DNA of 50,356 nt, taken from an uncultured Alphaproteobacteria bacterium. Its GTDB lineage: Bacteria; Pseudomonadota; Alphaproteobacteria; Geminicoccales; Geminicoccaceae. This document shows, piece after piece, positions 27,179 to 36,349 of this stretch (the first letter of the stretch is position 1; every line of letters begins with the position of its first letter). Location of the stretch: NCBI GenBank assembly GCA_937995535.1, contig CALKJU010000059.1, positions 1-50,356 of the forward strand, given 5' to 3'. The notes under the pieces were generated by a model, which did no database searches, was not told the DNA's origin, and worked only from the letters and a program-made list of their open reading frames with translations. The position numbers and the translations under genes are program-made.

Positions 27179-28731
27179 CAGAGGTCGAGCCCGAGCTGTG
27201 GATCGGCCCGGCGCCGGGCCGCGGCACGCCGCTCGGCGGGCGGCGTGATGCCGCTGCGCCGCGAGCCGTGGCGGCGCTGGATCGCGTCGGCGATCTCCCG
27301 GTAGCCCGGCGTGCGGCGAACCTGCCAGACCGCGTCCCGCGCCGCGCGCGCCGCGGCGACATGGTCGACGAGCGGGGTCGGATAGTCGCGGCCGATGACG
27401 CAGCCGGCGTCGGCCTGCTGGAGCGGCGGCATGCGCCAGGGCTGGTGCAGCCAGCGGGCCGGAACCCGCGCCAGCTCCGGCACCCAGCGGCGGATGAAGG
27501 CGCCGTCGGCGTCGTGGTCCAGGCCCTGCTTGACCGGGTTGTAGATGCGGATGGTGTTGATCCCGGTGGTCGCCGACTGCATCTGGCATTGCGGCCAGTG
27601 GATGCCCGGTTCGTAGTCGGTGAACAGGCGGGCGAGCACGAGGCCGCTGTCGCGCCATGGCAGCCAGAGCTGGTAGCTCGCCACCGCCATCAGCATCGCC
27701 CGCATCCGAAAGTTCAGCCAGCCCGTAGCCCGGAGCGAGCGCATGCAGGCGTCGACGAACGGCCAGCCGGTCATGCCCGCGGCCCAGGCCGCGAGCCGCG
27801 CCTCGTCCGAGCGGCGCAATCCGTCATAGGCGGGATGGAAACTGGCCTGCTCGATGCACGGCTCGCTCTCCAGCTTCTGGATGAAATGGCAATGCCAGCG
27901 CAGCCGGCCGAGGAACGAGGACAGAGCCGCAGGCCAGCGCCCGCGCTCCGCCGGCGGCAGCGCGCGCAGGGCCGCCAGCCGTGCCTCGCCGGCTTGCAGA
28001 ACCTCGCGCATCGAGAGCGTACCGAAGGCGAGGTGCGGGCTCAGCCGCGAGCAGTGGCGGGCCCCGGCGGCGGGTGCGGACATCGCCCGCTGATAGGGCT
28101 CGCCGCGCTCCTCGAGGAAGCTGTGGAGGGTCTCGAGCGCGGCCTGCCGGCCGCCGCGCTGCCGGCCGGGGCAGGGATCGGCCGCGAGTCCGAGCTGCTC
28201 CGGCGTCGGGATGTCGCCCGGATCGAGACCTCCCGGCGCGCCGAGCCCTGCGGCCGGTTCGGCGAGCGGGCGACGCATGAAGCGCTCCCAGCGGCGCGCC
28301 CAACCGTCGCGCTCGCGTGGTGGCCGCTCGACCCCGGTCTGGCGAAACTCCTGCCAGGCGACGCCGCGTGCCCTCGCCCAGGCCGCGACCCGCCGGTCGC
28401 GCGCGAACGTCCAGAGGTTGCCCGTCTCCGCGTGGCTCAGCAGCGCGACCGCTCCGGTGCGCGCGCGGACGTCCTCCAGCACCTCCACGACATCGCCGGT
28501 CCGTACGACCAGCGGCAGGCCGAGCCGAAGGAGGTCGGCGCGCAGCTCGGCCAGGCACTCGGCGAGGAAGGCATACTGCCGTGCGCTCAGGTCCGGCTGC
28601 CGCCACAGCTCCGGCTCGACGACGTAGAGCGGGATCACCGGACGGCCGCCGGCCGCGGCCAGCGGCGCGTGATCGGTCGAGCGCAAGTCGCGCTTCAGCC
28701 AGACGATGCAGGGGGGTGTGGCGTCGGTCAC
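27178..28731 (-). CDS. Deoxyribodipyrimidine photolyase / cryptochrome-family protein
   Basis: This 517-residue flavoprotein has an N-terminal photolyase antenna domain ([17 protein letters not shown]) and a FAD-binding C-terminal domain containing [52 protein letters not shown] and [13 protein letters not shown]. Such proteins repair UV pyrimidine dimers with light or act as photosensors; the sequence resembles the bacterial cryptochrome/photolyase branch that is often paired with DUF2256. I chose GTG 28731 (MTDATPP) because the domain starts at once; the longer upstream frame overlaps the gspE promoter region and is arginine-rich. Repair versus signalling cannot be decided here. Confidence 0.88.
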   Translation of the reverse strand: MTDATPPCIVWLKRDLRSTDHAPLAAAGGRPVIPLYVVEPELWRQPDLSARQYAFLAECLAELRADLLRLGLPLVVRTGDVVEVLEDVRARTGAVALLSHAETGNLWTFARDRRVAAWARARGVAWQEFRQTGVERPPRERDGWARRWERFMRRPLAEPAAGLGAPGGLDPGDIPTPEQLGLAADPCPGRQRGGRQAALETLHSFLEERGEPYQRAMSAPAAGARHCSRLSPHLAFGTLSMREVLQAGEARLAALRALPPAERGRWPAALSSFLGRLRWHCHFIQKLESEPCIEQASFHPAYDGLRRSDEARLAAWAAGMTGWPFVDACMRSLRATGWLNFRMRAMLMAVASYQLWLPWRDSGLVLARLFTDYEPGIHWPQCQMQSATTGINTIRIYNPVKQGLDHDADGAFIRRWVPELARVPARWLHQPWRMPPLQQADAGCVIGRDYPTPLVDHVAAARAARDAVWQVRRTPGYREIADAIQRRHGSRRSGITPPAERRAAARRRADPQLGLDL

Positions 28732-28843
28732 TGCGCGGCTCCGAGGCGCGCAGATAGGTTGAGGACCGGCGCGGCCCAGGGGCCGCGCCGCGCTGCGTGC
28801 ACCGGGCGGCGAAGCAGGGTAGGGTAGGAGGGGAGTTCGAGCC

Positions 28844-30601
28844 ATGGCGACCCTGCGTTCCCTCGTCCGCGCGCCGACGCCGGCGCCGCCCGAGACCTCG
28901 GGCGCGCCGGATCCCGACCGCCTGCACCCGGGCCTGCGGCGGCTGGTCGAGACCGGCGCGCTGAGCCTCGACGATGCCGCCCGCGCGCAGGCCCTGGCGG
29001 CGCACGGCCAGGAGCGGCTGCCGGCGCTGCTGCAGCGGACCGGCCTCGTCAAGCCGCGCGCCTGGGCCGAGGTCATGGCCGCGCTGCACGGCATCGAGAT
29101 CCTCGCCGCCGACGGCTATCCGACCAGCCCGGTCCTCGCCGACCGGTTCTCGACGCGCTTTCTGCGCCACCACCTCGTCCTGCCGGTCGACGCCGACGAG
29201 AGCACCGTCTGGGTGGCGATGGCCGACCCGAGCGACGGGGCCACGCTCAAGGCGATCCGCCTCGCGACCGGCCGCGACGTCGTCGTCCACGCCGCCGCCT
29301 TGGACGATCTCGAGCAGGCCTTCTCGCGCCTGCTCGACGGCGGACGCGGTGCGCTGCAGAAGCTCGTCGACGATCTCGGCGAGGGTGGTGCCGCCGCCGG
29401 CGGCGACGTCGAGCACCTGATCGACCTGGCGCAGGAGGCGCCGGTCGTCCGTTTGGTCAACCAGCTCCTCGCCGACGCGGTGCGGATGAGCGCGTCGGAC
29501 ATCCACATCGAGCCCTATCGCGACCGCCTGCGGGTGCGATTCCGGGTCCATGGCCGACTGCGCGAGATCGGGGCACCCCCGGCCCGGTTCAGCGCCGCCG
29601 TCGTCTCGCGGATCAAGATCCTGGCCAAGCTCGACATCGCCGAGCGCCGCCTGCCGCAGGACGGGCGCGCGCGGATGAACATCGAGGGCAAGCGGATCGA
29701 CCTGCGCATCGCCACGGCGCCGACGCCGCACGGCGAGAGCCTGGTCATCCGCCTGCTCGACCAGAGCGGCAAGGGTGTCGAGCTCGGCCAGCTCGGTCTC
29801 GATCCGGACGTCGAGCGGCGCTTCCGCCGCCTGCTCGACGCGCCGCACGGCATGATCCTGGTCACCGGTCCGACCGGCAGCGGCAAGACCACGACCCTCT
29901 ACGCCGCCCTGCGCGAGCTGAACTCCGCCACCGACAAGATCATCAGCATCGAGGACCCGATCGAGTACCAGATCGACGGGGTGACGCAGATCCACGTCCG
30001 CGCCGACATCGGCCTCGACTTCGCCAAGATCCTGCGCGCCGTGGTCCGCCACGACCCGGACATCATTATGGTCGGAGAGACGCGCGACCCGGAGACCGCC
30101 GACATCGCGGTCCACGCGGCGCTCACCGGCCACCTGCTGCTGACCACACTGCACACCAACAACGCCGCCGGTGCGGTGGCCCGGCTGCTCGACATGGGCG
30201 TCGAGCCCTACCTGCTCGCCTCGGTGCTGCGCGGCGTGGTCGGGCAGCGCCTGGTCGGCGTGCTCTGCCCGCACTGCAAGCGGGGACGCCCGGCGACGCC
30301 CGAGGAGCGGGCGATGATCGAGGCGGCCGGCATCCGGCTCGACGGCCCGGTGACGCTGCACGACCCGGTCGGCTGCCGGCACTGCGACGAGGTCGGCTAT
30401 GTCGGCCGGCAGTGCATCTTCGAGCTGCTCGAGGTCAACGACCGCATCCGCGAGCTGATCCGCGCCCGCGCCCCGACCCAGGCGCTGCTCGCCGAGGCCA
30501 TGGCCCAGGGGATGCGGACCATGTCCGTCGACGGTCTGCACAAATGCCTCGCCGGGCTGACCACGATCGAGGAGGTCACCCGGGTCACGGAGGACTGGTG
30601 A
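28844..30601 (+). CDS. gspE: Type II secretion system ATPase GspE
   Basis: This 585-residue cytoplasmic ATPase drives pseudopilus assembly. An N-terminal GspE/MshEN domain covers about residues 25-165. The CTD has SDIHIEPYRDRLRVRFRVHG, Walker A GPTGSGKTTTLY (about 340-350), the Asp box ISIEDPIEYQ, Walker B DPDIIMVGETRDPETA (about 402-417) and the His box HAALTGHLLLTTLHTN. A four-Cys zinc site is formed by CPHC (about 474) and CRHC (about 508). It has a good GGAGGGGAG site and starts the secretion operon; gspF follows after 4 bp. GspE is preferred over PilB because of the gspF-M genes that follow. Confidence 0.95.
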   Translation: MATLRSLVRAPTPAPPETSGAPDPDRLHPGLRRLVETGALSLDDAARAQALAAHGQERLPALLQRTGLVKPRAWAEVMAALHGIEILAADGYPTSPVLADRFSTRFLRHHLVLPVDADESTVWVAMADPSDGATLKAIRLATGRDVVVHAAALDDLEQAFSRLLDGGRGALQKLVDDLGEGGAAAGGDVEHLIDLAQEAPVVRLVNQLLADAVRMSASDIHIEPYRDRLRVRFRVHGRLREIGAPPARFSAAVVSRIKILAKLDIAERRLPQDGRARMNIEGKRIDLRIATAPTPHGESLVIRLLDQSGKGVELGQLGLDPDVERRFRRLLDAPHGMILVTGPTGSGKTTTLYAALRELNSATDKIISIEDPIEYQIDGVTQIHVRADIGLDFAKILRAVVRHDPDIIMVGETRDPETADIAVHAALTGHLLLTTLHTNNAAGAVARLLDMGVEPYLLASVLRGVVGQRLVGVLCPHCKRGRPATPEERAMIEAAGIRLDGPVTLHDPVGCRHCDEVGYVGRQCIFELLEVNDRIRELIRARAPTQALLAEAMAQGMRTMSVDGLHKCLAGLTTIEEVTRVTEDW

Positions 30602-30605
30602 GCCG

Positions 30606-31808
30606 GTGCCGACCTTCGCCTACCAGGCGCTGACCGCCGGCGGCGAGCGGGTCAGCGGGCAGATCGACGCCGCCGACCGCCGCACGGCGATCGAGCGGCT
30701 GCAGGACACCGGCCTGATCCCGATCGACGCGCAGCCGCTGGGGCAGCGCGGCGGTGGCGGCGGGCTCGGCGGCGGCGCGTCGTCGGCGCAGCTCACCGCC
30801 GCGCTGCGCGAGCTGGCGACCTTGATCGGCGCCGGGACGACGGTCGAGACGGCACTCGAAATGGTCGCCGACGATGCCGGCAACCGGCGCCTCGCCGACG
30901 CCTTCGGGCGCGTCCTCGAGCGGGTTCGCGGCGGTGCCGCGCTGGCCGACGCCCTGGCCGACGAGCCGCGGCTGTTTCCGCGGCTGGTCGTGGCGATGGT
31001 CCGCGCCGGCGAGGCCTCGGGGCAGCTCGAGCGGACGCTGGCCGATCTCGTCGCCCTGCGCGAGAAGTCCGAGGCCCTCCGCAGCAAGCTGACCTCGGCC
31101 ATGATCTATCCGATGCTCCTGGTGCTCACCGCGGTGGGCGCACTGGGCATCCTGCTCACCGTCGTGGTGCCGCAGTTCAAGCCGATCTTCGAGCAGGCGG
31201 GCGCGGAGCTGCCCGGTTTCTCGCGCCTCGTCATCGGCACCGCCGACTGGCTCCAGGCCAACGGCGTGGCGTTGCTGCTGGTCCTGCTCCTGCTCCTGCT
31301 CGGTGGGCAGCGGCTCCTGCGCCTGCCCGGTCCCGGCCGCGCCGCCGACCGGATGCTCCTCGGCCTGCCGCTGCTCGGACAGCTCAGCCGCGAGCGGATC
31401 ACGGCGCAGCTCACCCGCGGGTTGGGAAGCCTGCTCGCCGGCGGACTCGATCTGCCGGCCGCGCTCGGCATGAGCCGCGACATGGTCAGCAACCGCTATG
31501 CTCAGGCGCAGCTCGACGCGGTCATCGGCGGGGTCCGCCAGGGCCGCACCCTGAGCGACTGCCTCGCCGAGGCCGACATTCTGGCACCGATGGCGGCAAA
31601 GCTGCTGCGCGCCGGTGAGGAGAGTGGACGGCTGCGCGCGGTCGCGGCGCATCTCGCCGACGCGTTCGAGGAGCGCGTCGCGACCCGCCTCGCACGGATC
31701 GTCGCGGTGATCGAGCCGACCCTGATCATCGTGCTCGGCGTGCTCGTCGGCGGTATCGTCATGTCGATCCTCACCGCTGTGATCAGCGTCAATGACCTGG
31801 CGCTCTGA
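30606..31808 (+). CDS. gspF: Type II secretion inner-membrane platform protein GspF
   Basis: This 400-residue protein begins (GTG start) MPTFAYQALTAGGERVSGQI, the GspF N-terminal motif. It has two T2SSF repeats, each with the pattern LATLIGAGTTVETALEMV / LGSLLAGGLDLPAALGM. Membrane helices lie near residues 160-185, 215-240 and at the C-terminus (LIIVLGVLVGGIVMSILTAVI). It is the platform that couples GspE to pseudopilus growth. It starts 4 bp after gspE. Confidence 0.94.
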   Translation: MPTFAYQALTAGGERVSGQIDAADRRTAIERLQDTGLIPIDAQPLGQRGGGGGLGGGASSAQLTAALRELATLIGAGTTVETALEMVADDAGNRRLADAFGRVLERVRGGAALADALADEPRLFPRLVVAMVRAGEASGQLERTLADLVALREKSEALRSKLTSAMIYPMLLVLTAVGALGILLTVVVPQFKPIFEQAGAELPGFSRLVIGTADWLQANGVALLLVLLLLLLGGQRLLRLPGPGRAADRMLLGLPLLGQLSRERITAQLTRGLGSLLAGGLDLPAALGMSRDMVSNRYAQAQLDAVIGGVRQGRTLSDCLAEADILAPMAAKLLRAGEESGRLRAVAAHLADAFEERVATRLARIVAVIEPTLIIVLGVLVGGIVMSILTAVISVNDLAL

Positions 31809-31857
31809 GGCCGGCTACACCGGTCGCGGGCTTGTCGTTGCGGGCGACCGGGGCTAG

Positions 31858-32415
31858 GTGGTGAACGTTCGGCGAACCATGCGGACGAAGCGGGCTATGC
31901 GGAGGTGGCATCCGGCAACGCGGCTGCTCATCGGCGGGGCGATCATCGCCCTGCCCTATCTCGCCTGGACCTCGTTCGCCGAGACGCCGGCGCCGACCGC
32001 GGGCGGACTCGCCCCGCCGGCTGACGAGGGCGCGCCGCTGCCGGACCAGGAGCCGGCCGACGAGCCGCTGATCCGGCGTCTGCCGCCGCTCGAGCGGTTC
32101 GCCGAGATGGTCGAGCGGCCGTTGTTCTCGCCGACCCGCCGGCCGGAGCCGGTGCGTGACGCACCGCCCTCGGCCTCCGGGCTCGACGACCCGCTGCCGG
32201 TCGCCGCGGGGCCGGGTCAGCCCGGGATCCGCTTCGTCGGCACGGTGGGCCAGGCGGGCAGCATGACCGCCGTGGTGATCCGCTCCGAGAGCGGTGACGC
32301 GCTCCGGCTCGGCACGGGAGACACGATCGACGGTTGGGAGGTGGCCGAGGTGAGGACCAGCGAGCTGGTGCTGAGGCGGGAGGAGCAGCGGCTCGTCCTG
32401 ACGATCCTGCAATGA
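31858..32415 (+). CDS. Short GspC-like (HR-domain) type II secretion protein
   Basis: This 185-residue bitopic protein has one N-terminal membrane helix (TRLLIGGAIIALPYLAW), a Pro/Ala-rich periplasmic linker, and then the GspC/PulC homology-region pattern: VERPLFSPTRRP, IRFVGTVGQAGSMTAVVIR, LGTGDTIDGWEVAEV and LRREEQRLVLTIL. GspC connects the inner-membrane platform to the secretin GspD. There is no PDZ domain after the HR, so this is the short form also annotated as a 'type II secretion protein N'-type protein. GTG 31858 is used; ATG 31879 is possible. Its stop overlaps the gspG start. Confidence 0.75.
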   Translation: MVNVRRTMRTKRAMRRWHPATRLLIGGAIIALPYLAWTSFAETPAPTAGGLAPPADEGAPLPDQEPADEPLIRRLPPLERFAEMVERPLFSPTRRPEPVRDAPPSASGLDDPLPVAAGPGQPGIRFVGTVGQAGSMTAVVIRSESGDALRLGTGDTIDGWEVAEVRTSELVLRREEQRLVLTILQ

Positions 32416-32867
32416 TGACGTTGCCACGCCGCCGCCGCGCCGCGGCACGCCGGCGCCGCGATGCCGGCTTCACCCTGATCGAGCTGCTCGTCGTGCTCGT
32501 GATCCTGGGTCTGCTCGCGGCGCTGGCCGGACCACGGGTGCTCAGCTACCTGTCCGGCGCCCGCGCCGACACGGCCAAGCTGCAGATCGAGAACCTGCGC
32601 CAGGCGCTGGATCTCTACCGGCTCGACACCGGCAACTATCCGACCACGCAACAGGGGCTCGAGGCACTGCTCGTCAACAAGGACCGCGCGCCCGGCTGGA
32701 ACGGCCCCTATCTCGACAGCAAGGAAGTGCCGAAGGATCCGTGGGGCACGCCCTATGTCTATCGTGCGCCCGGGACCCGGGCGGCGTACGATCTCGTCTC
32801 GTTGGGCTCCGACAAGGCGCCCGGAGGCACCGGCGATGCCGCGGACATCTCCGTCGGCGACCGCTGA
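32412..32867 (+). CDS. gspG: Type II secretion major pseudopilin GspG
   Basis: This 151-residue prepilin has a basic leader ([19 protein letters not shown]) and the cleavage/methylation site G/FTLIELLVVLVILGLLA with Glu at +5. The body has the GspG blocks DLYRLDTGNYPTTQQGLEAL, GPYLDSKEVPKDPWGTPY and a calcium-loop-like C-terminus (GSDKAPGGTGDAADI). It is the main subunit of the periplasmic pseudopilus. The start ATGATG overlaps the upstream stop; the 3' end overlaps gspH by 32 bp. Confidence 0.95.
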   Translation: MMTLPRRRRAAARRRRDAGFTLIELLVVLVILGLLAALAGPRVLSYLSGARADTAKLQIENLRQALDLYRLDTGNYPTTQQGLEALLVNKDRAPGWNGPYLDSKEVPKDPWGTPYVYRAPGTRAAYDLVSLGSDKAPGGTGDAADISVGDR

Positions 32868-33228
32868 CGGCGGCTTCACCCTCCTCGAGCTGCTGGTCGT
32901 CCTCACCCTGCTGGCGCTCGTCGTCACGACCGTGCTGCCGCGTTTCGTCGCCGGCTCCGGACCCTCGGCTCGCGACTGGGCGGCGCGGGCCGCCTACGAG
33001 CTCAACGCCGCGCGGCGCGAGGCGATCATCGCCGCGCGGCCGGTCCGGGTCCCGATCGCGTCCGACGTCGCGCGCGTGCGCACCGTCGACGGCCAGGTCA
33101 CCGACGCCGTGCTGTTCTTCCCCGACGGGGGCTCGTCGGGCGCGGTGATCACCTTCGAGCTGCGCGGCCGCATCGCGACCTTGACCGTCGACGACCTGAC
33201 CGGCGCGGTGCGCCTGCACGATGGCTGA
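32836..33228 (+). CDS. gspH: Type II secretion minor pseudopilin GspH
   Basis: This 130-residue protein has the prepilin site GG/FTLLELLVVLTLLALVV about 13 residues after the start. The body resembles GspH (WAARAAYELNAARREAIIAARPVRVPI, LFFPDGGSSGAVITFELRGR). The start at ATG 32836 lies inside the gspG 3' end. It is one of the tip pseudopilins. Minor pseudopilins are short and diverse, so the H assignment rests on gene order and the R-EA-I-A pattern. Confidence 0.88.
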   Translation: MPRTSPSATADGGFTLLELLVVLTLLALVVTTVLPRFVAGSGPSARDWAARAAYELNAARREAIIAARPVRVPIASDVARVRTVDGQVTDAVLFFPDGGSSGAVITFELRGRIATLTVDDLTGAVRLHDG

Positions 33229-33652
33229 GCCACGCCGCGACGCCGGCTTCACCCTGGTCGAGGTGCTGGTCGCGCTGGCTGTCGTCGGCCTCGTCCTAGG
33301 CGCGGTCTACCGGATCTACGGCACCGGCGTGCTCGCGGTCGGGCGTGCCGCGAGCCAGCTCGAGCTGGCGCTTGCCGCCGAGGCGATCCTCGAGCGCACC
33401 CGGGCCGACCTCGACCCGCGCGGTGCCGGCGTCGAGGGGCGGATCGGCGAGGATCTGCGCTTCCGGCTCAGCGCCTCGCCGATGCCGCCGCCGCCACTGC
33501 CGGCCCGGCAGGCCGCGGATGGACCGCCCCTGAGCGGCGATCGGTCCACGCCGCGCGAGCGGCTGTGGCTGGTCCGCGTCGACGTGGCCGACCCGGACGG
33601 CCGCATCTTCACCCTCAGCACGCTGCGCTGGCTTGCGGAGCGCGGCGCGTGA
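33221..33652 (+). CDS. gspI: Type II secretion minor pseudopilin GspI
   Basis: This 143-residue prepilin carries the cleavage site RRDAG/FTLVEVLVALAVVGLV with Glu at +5, then AASQLELALAAEAILERTRA. A Pro-rich loop (PPPPLPARQ) precedes LWLVRVDVADPDGR. It starts 8 bp inside gspH and overlaps gspJ by 4 bp. The I assignment rests on order between H and J and on the VEVLVALAV pattern. Confidence 0.88.
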   Translation: MAEPRRDAGFTLVEVLVALAVVGLVLGAVYRIYGTGVLAVGRAASQLELALAAEAILERTRADLDPRGAGVEGRIGEDLRFRLSASPMPPPPLPARQAADGPPLSGDRSTPRERLWLVRVDVADPDGRIFTLSTLRWLAERGA

Positions 33653-34311
33653 GCCCGACCGAGCGCGGCTTCACCGTCGTCGAGCTGCTCGTCGCCATGA
33701 CCGTGCTCGGCCTGGTCATGGTGCTGATCATGCAGGGCATGTCCTACGCCACGACGACGCGCGAGCGGATGCTCGCCCGCAGCGACGCGGTGCAGGCCGA
33801 GGTGCTGGCCCGCGAGCTGCTCGGCCGCGAGGTCGCGCGCGCCCAGCCGGTGACCTGGCGCGAGCGCGACCAGACCCGGCCGGGCTTCCTCGGCACCGCC
33901 GATCGCCTGCGGCTCACGACGGTCACGCCACCCTATCGTGGCGGTGCCGCGTGGGCCCTGTGGGAGTTCGCGCTGGAGCCGCTGCCCGGCGAGCGCCGCC
34001 GGCTGGTCGTGCGTCGCGCCGCGCCCGACCGGCGCGCGCCGGGCTTCGCGCCGCTCGACCGCGCGGCGGGGCGTGTGCTGCTGGTCATCGAGGCACCGGT
34101 GCAGTTCCAGTATTTCGGCCGGCCCGGCGAGGACCGCCCGGCGGCGTGGCTCGATCGCTGGGCTGCGCCCGGGCAGATGCCGCAGACGGTGCGGCTCGTC
34201 GATCCGACCGGCCGTGCTGTCTGGTCGGAGCTGCTCGCCGCGCCGCGCATCGAGCTGTCGGTTTTGTGCGCCGCCGGGACGGAGGAGGAGGGCAGCGAAT
34301 GCCCGGCTTGA
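33649..34311 (+). CDS. gspJ: Type II secretion minor pseudopilin GspJ
   Basis: This 220-residue prepilin starts with GTG 33649 and has a very short leader, then ERG/FTVVELLVAMTVLGLVMVL. The body has RSDAVQAEVLARELLGREVARA and GFLGTADRLRLTTVTPPY, with a long C-terminal beta region (LWEFALEPLPGERRRLV, VQFQYFGRPGEDRPAAWLD) as in GspJ. It overlaps gspI (GTGA) and gspK (13 bp). It is a tip-complex component with GspI and GspK. Confidence 0.9.
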   Translation: MSPTERGFTVVELLVAMTVLGLVMVLIMQGMSYATTTRERMLARSDAVQAEVLARELLGREVARAQPVTWRERDQTRPGFLGTADRLRLTTVTPPYRGGAAWALWEFALEPLPGERRRLVVRRAAPDRRAPGFAPLDRAAGRVLLVIEAPVQFQYFGRPGEDRPAAWLDRWAAPGQMPQTVRLVDPTGRAVWSELLAAPRIELSVLCAAGTEEEGSECPA

Positions 34312-35222
34312 GCACCCCGGACGGCGAGCGCGGCATCGCCCTGGTCGCGGCGCTCTGGTTCACCGTCGCCGTGGCCGGCATCGCCAGCGCCTTCTCGACG
34401 CTCGCCTTCGGCGAGGCGATGCGCGCGCGCAACCTCGTCGATGCGATCCGCGCCCGGGCGGTGCTGGAGGCCGGCCTCGAGCAGGCCGTTTACGCCCTGC
34501 AGGCGCCGCGCGAGCGGCCGCCGGAGCCGGAGCTGCGCGTCGACTGGACCTTCGACGGTGCCCTGGTCGCGATCCGCATCACCGGCGAATCCGGGCGCGT
34601 CGACCTCAATCAGGCCGACGCTCGACTGGTCGCCACCGTGATGCAGGAGGCGGGCGCGCCGCGCGACGTCGCGCTGCGGATCGGCGATGCGGTGGTCGAC
34701 TGGCGGGACAGCAACGACCTGCGTCAGCCCAACGGTGCCGAGGCGCGCGACTACCGCCTCGCCGGCCGCGAGGACGGCCCGGCCAACGCGCCGTTCCGCC
34801 ACGTCGCCGAGCTGCGCGACGTGCTCGGGGTCACGCCCGAGCTCTATGCGCGGACCCGCGAGCTGTTCACGGTCGCGACCGGCGAGGCGCGGCCGCGGGT
34901 CGAGCTCGCGCCGGAGCTCACGCGCCGGGCCTTGCGTGCTGTCCCGCAGCAACGGCCGACCTCCGACGACGGCGCGCCACTGCCCGACGACGGCCGGCCG
35001 GACGGGGAGCCGGGCGGCGCGGCCGCGACCGGCGCTTCGCGCGGTGAGCCGGAGGGCTTCCGCGACCCCAAGGGCCTCTACACGGTGCGCCTGGACATCC
35101 GCTTGGCCAACGGTTACGTCGCGCATGCCGATGCGCTGATCTGGATGCGGCCCGATGGGCCGCGGCCGTACCGGCTGCTCGACTGGGAGCCTTCGCCCTT
35201 GCGCGCCGACGCGTCGTCCTGA
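34299..35222 (+). CDS. gspK: Type II secretion minor pseudopilin GspK
   Basis: This 307-residue protein has the class III-like leader GERG/IALVAALWFTVAVAG without the +5 Glu, as usual for GspK. The large globular head carries SGRVDLNQADARLVATVM, VDWRDSNDLRQPNGAE and FRHVAELRDVLGVTPELY. GspK caps the pseudopilus tip. A low-complexity acidic/Gly segment (DDGAPLPDDGRPDGEPGG) interrupts the head near residues 225-250. The stop overlaps the gspL start by one base (TGATG). Confidence 0.93.
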   Translation: MPGLSTPDGERGIALVAALWFTVAVAGIASAFSTLAFGEAMRARNLVDAIRARAVLEAGLEQAVYALQAPRERPPEPELRVDWTFDGALVAIRITGESGRVDLNQADARLVATVMQEAGAPRDVALRIGDAVVDWRDSNDLRQPNGAEARDYRLAGREDGPANAPFRHVAELRDVLGVTPELYARTRELFTVATGEARPRVELAPELTRRALRAVPQQRPTSDDGAPLPDDGRPDGEPGGAAATGASRGEPEGFRDPKGLYTVRLDIRLANGYVAHADALIWMRPDGPRPYRLLDWEPSPLRADASS

Positions 35223-36349
35223 TGGCGAGCCTGAGCCTCGGCACGGGCGTGCGCCCGGGTGTCCTGTGGCGCTGGTGGCTCGACGAGCTGCGCGCGCTGC
35301 TGCCGGCGCGCCCGCCCGGCGCGGTGCTGGTGCCGCGCGCCGTCATCGCGCTCTACGAGCGGAGCAGTGTGCGGCTCGCCATCCGCCGCGGGCAGCGCCT
35401 CGACAAGCTGGGCTCGATCCGTCTGCCCGACCCGGCCCGCCCGGAGCTGGGTGGCGTGGACCCCGGTGCCGGGCCGATCCTGCAGCGCGTGCGCCGCAGC
35501 CGGCTGCCGGTGGTGCTGCGGCTCCCGGCGGCGACCGGCCTCGTCTGCCAGGACGTGCTCCCGGCCTCGGCGGAGCGCGAGCTGGCCGCGATCATGGGCA
35601 ACAAGATCGACCTGCTGACCCCGTGGCCGGCGGAGCAGGTGCATGCCGACCAGCGCATCGACCGGCGCGACGACGGCCAGCTCGCCGTGTCCCTGGTCGT
35701 GGCGCCGCGCGCGGCCGTCGCCGAGGCGCGACGGCGGCTCGTCGCGCTCGGCCTGGAGCCGCGCGGCGTGGACCTCGTCGAGGACGATCCCTGGGCGCTG
35801 CCGACGGTCGACCTCGCGCACGGGCTCGTCCAGTCGCGGCGCGGGACCCGCTGGCTGGCTGTCGCGGCGCTCGTCCTGCTGATCCCCACGCTCGTCGCCG
35901 GTCTCGGCCTCGGTCAGCAGATCCTCGCCCGCAAGGCGCTGATCGCCGAGCGCCAGCAGCAGGTCGACGCGCTCGAGCAGCGGCTGGCCGACCTGCCCGA
36001 GCTGCGCGCCAGCCTGGAGGCGTTGCGCAGCGAGACGCGGTTCGTCGCCGAGCGGCAGCGCGAGGCACCGTCGCCGCTGATCGTCCTCGAGGCGCTGAGC
36101 GAGCTGCTGCCGGACAGCGTCTGGCTCAGCGACCTGACCATCGAGGGCGGCAACGTCACGCTCAACGGCTTCGCCGACGATGCGGCGGCCGTGCTCGGCC
36201 TGGTCGAGGGCTCGCCCTATTTCGCCGGAGCCGAGTTCCGCGCGCCGAGCACGCGCGAGCGGGTGCCGCTGCCCGACGGCAGCGAGCGGGAGGTCAGCCG
36301 CTTCTCGGTCGCCGCCCGGATCGAGTCGCTGCGGAGCCTCGAGCCGTGA
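35222..36349 (+). CDS. gspL: GspL / PilN-domain type II secretion protein
   Basis: This 375-residue bitopic protein has a cytoplasmic actin-like part of about 215 residues (LRLPAATGLVCQDVLPASAE, MGNKIDLLTPWPAEQV), one membrane helix near 222-243 (LAVAALVLLIPTLVAGLGLG), a coiled coil (ARKALIAERQQQVDALEQRL) and a PilN-type periplasmic domain (IVLEALSELLPDSVWLSDL, GNVTLNGFADDAAAV). This is the PilN-like GspL form that links GspE to the platform. The stop overlaps the gspM start (GTGA). Confidence 0.9.
   Translation: MASLSLGTGVRPGVLWRWWLDELRALLPARPPGAVLVPRAVIALYERSSVRLAIRRGQRLDKLGSIRLPDPARPELGGVDPGAGPILQRVRRSRLPVVLRLPAATGLVCQDVLPASAERELAAIMGNKIDLLTPWPAEQVHADQRIDRRDDGQLAVSLVVAPRAAVAEARRRLVALGLEPRGVDLVEDDPWALPTVDLAHGLVQSRRGTRWLAVAALVLLIPTLVAGLGLGQQILARKALIAERQQQVDALEQRLADLPELRASLEALRSETRFVAERQREAPSPLIVLEALSELLPDSVWLSDLTIEGGNVTLNGFADDAAAVLGLVEGSPYFAGAEFRAPSTRERVPLPDGSEREVSRFSVAARIESLRSLEP

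Noticed and set aside
27824..30541. A 905-codon minus-strand frame antisense to gspE and running into the photolyase region
   Set aside because: It has no recognisable domain, and gspE on the plus strand has complete motifs; its lower part is an Arg-rich shadow of the photolyase gene.
34299..35222. GspK lacking the +5 Glu of pseudopilins
   Set aside because: Absence of this Glu is usual for GspK and is not a sign of a broken gene.
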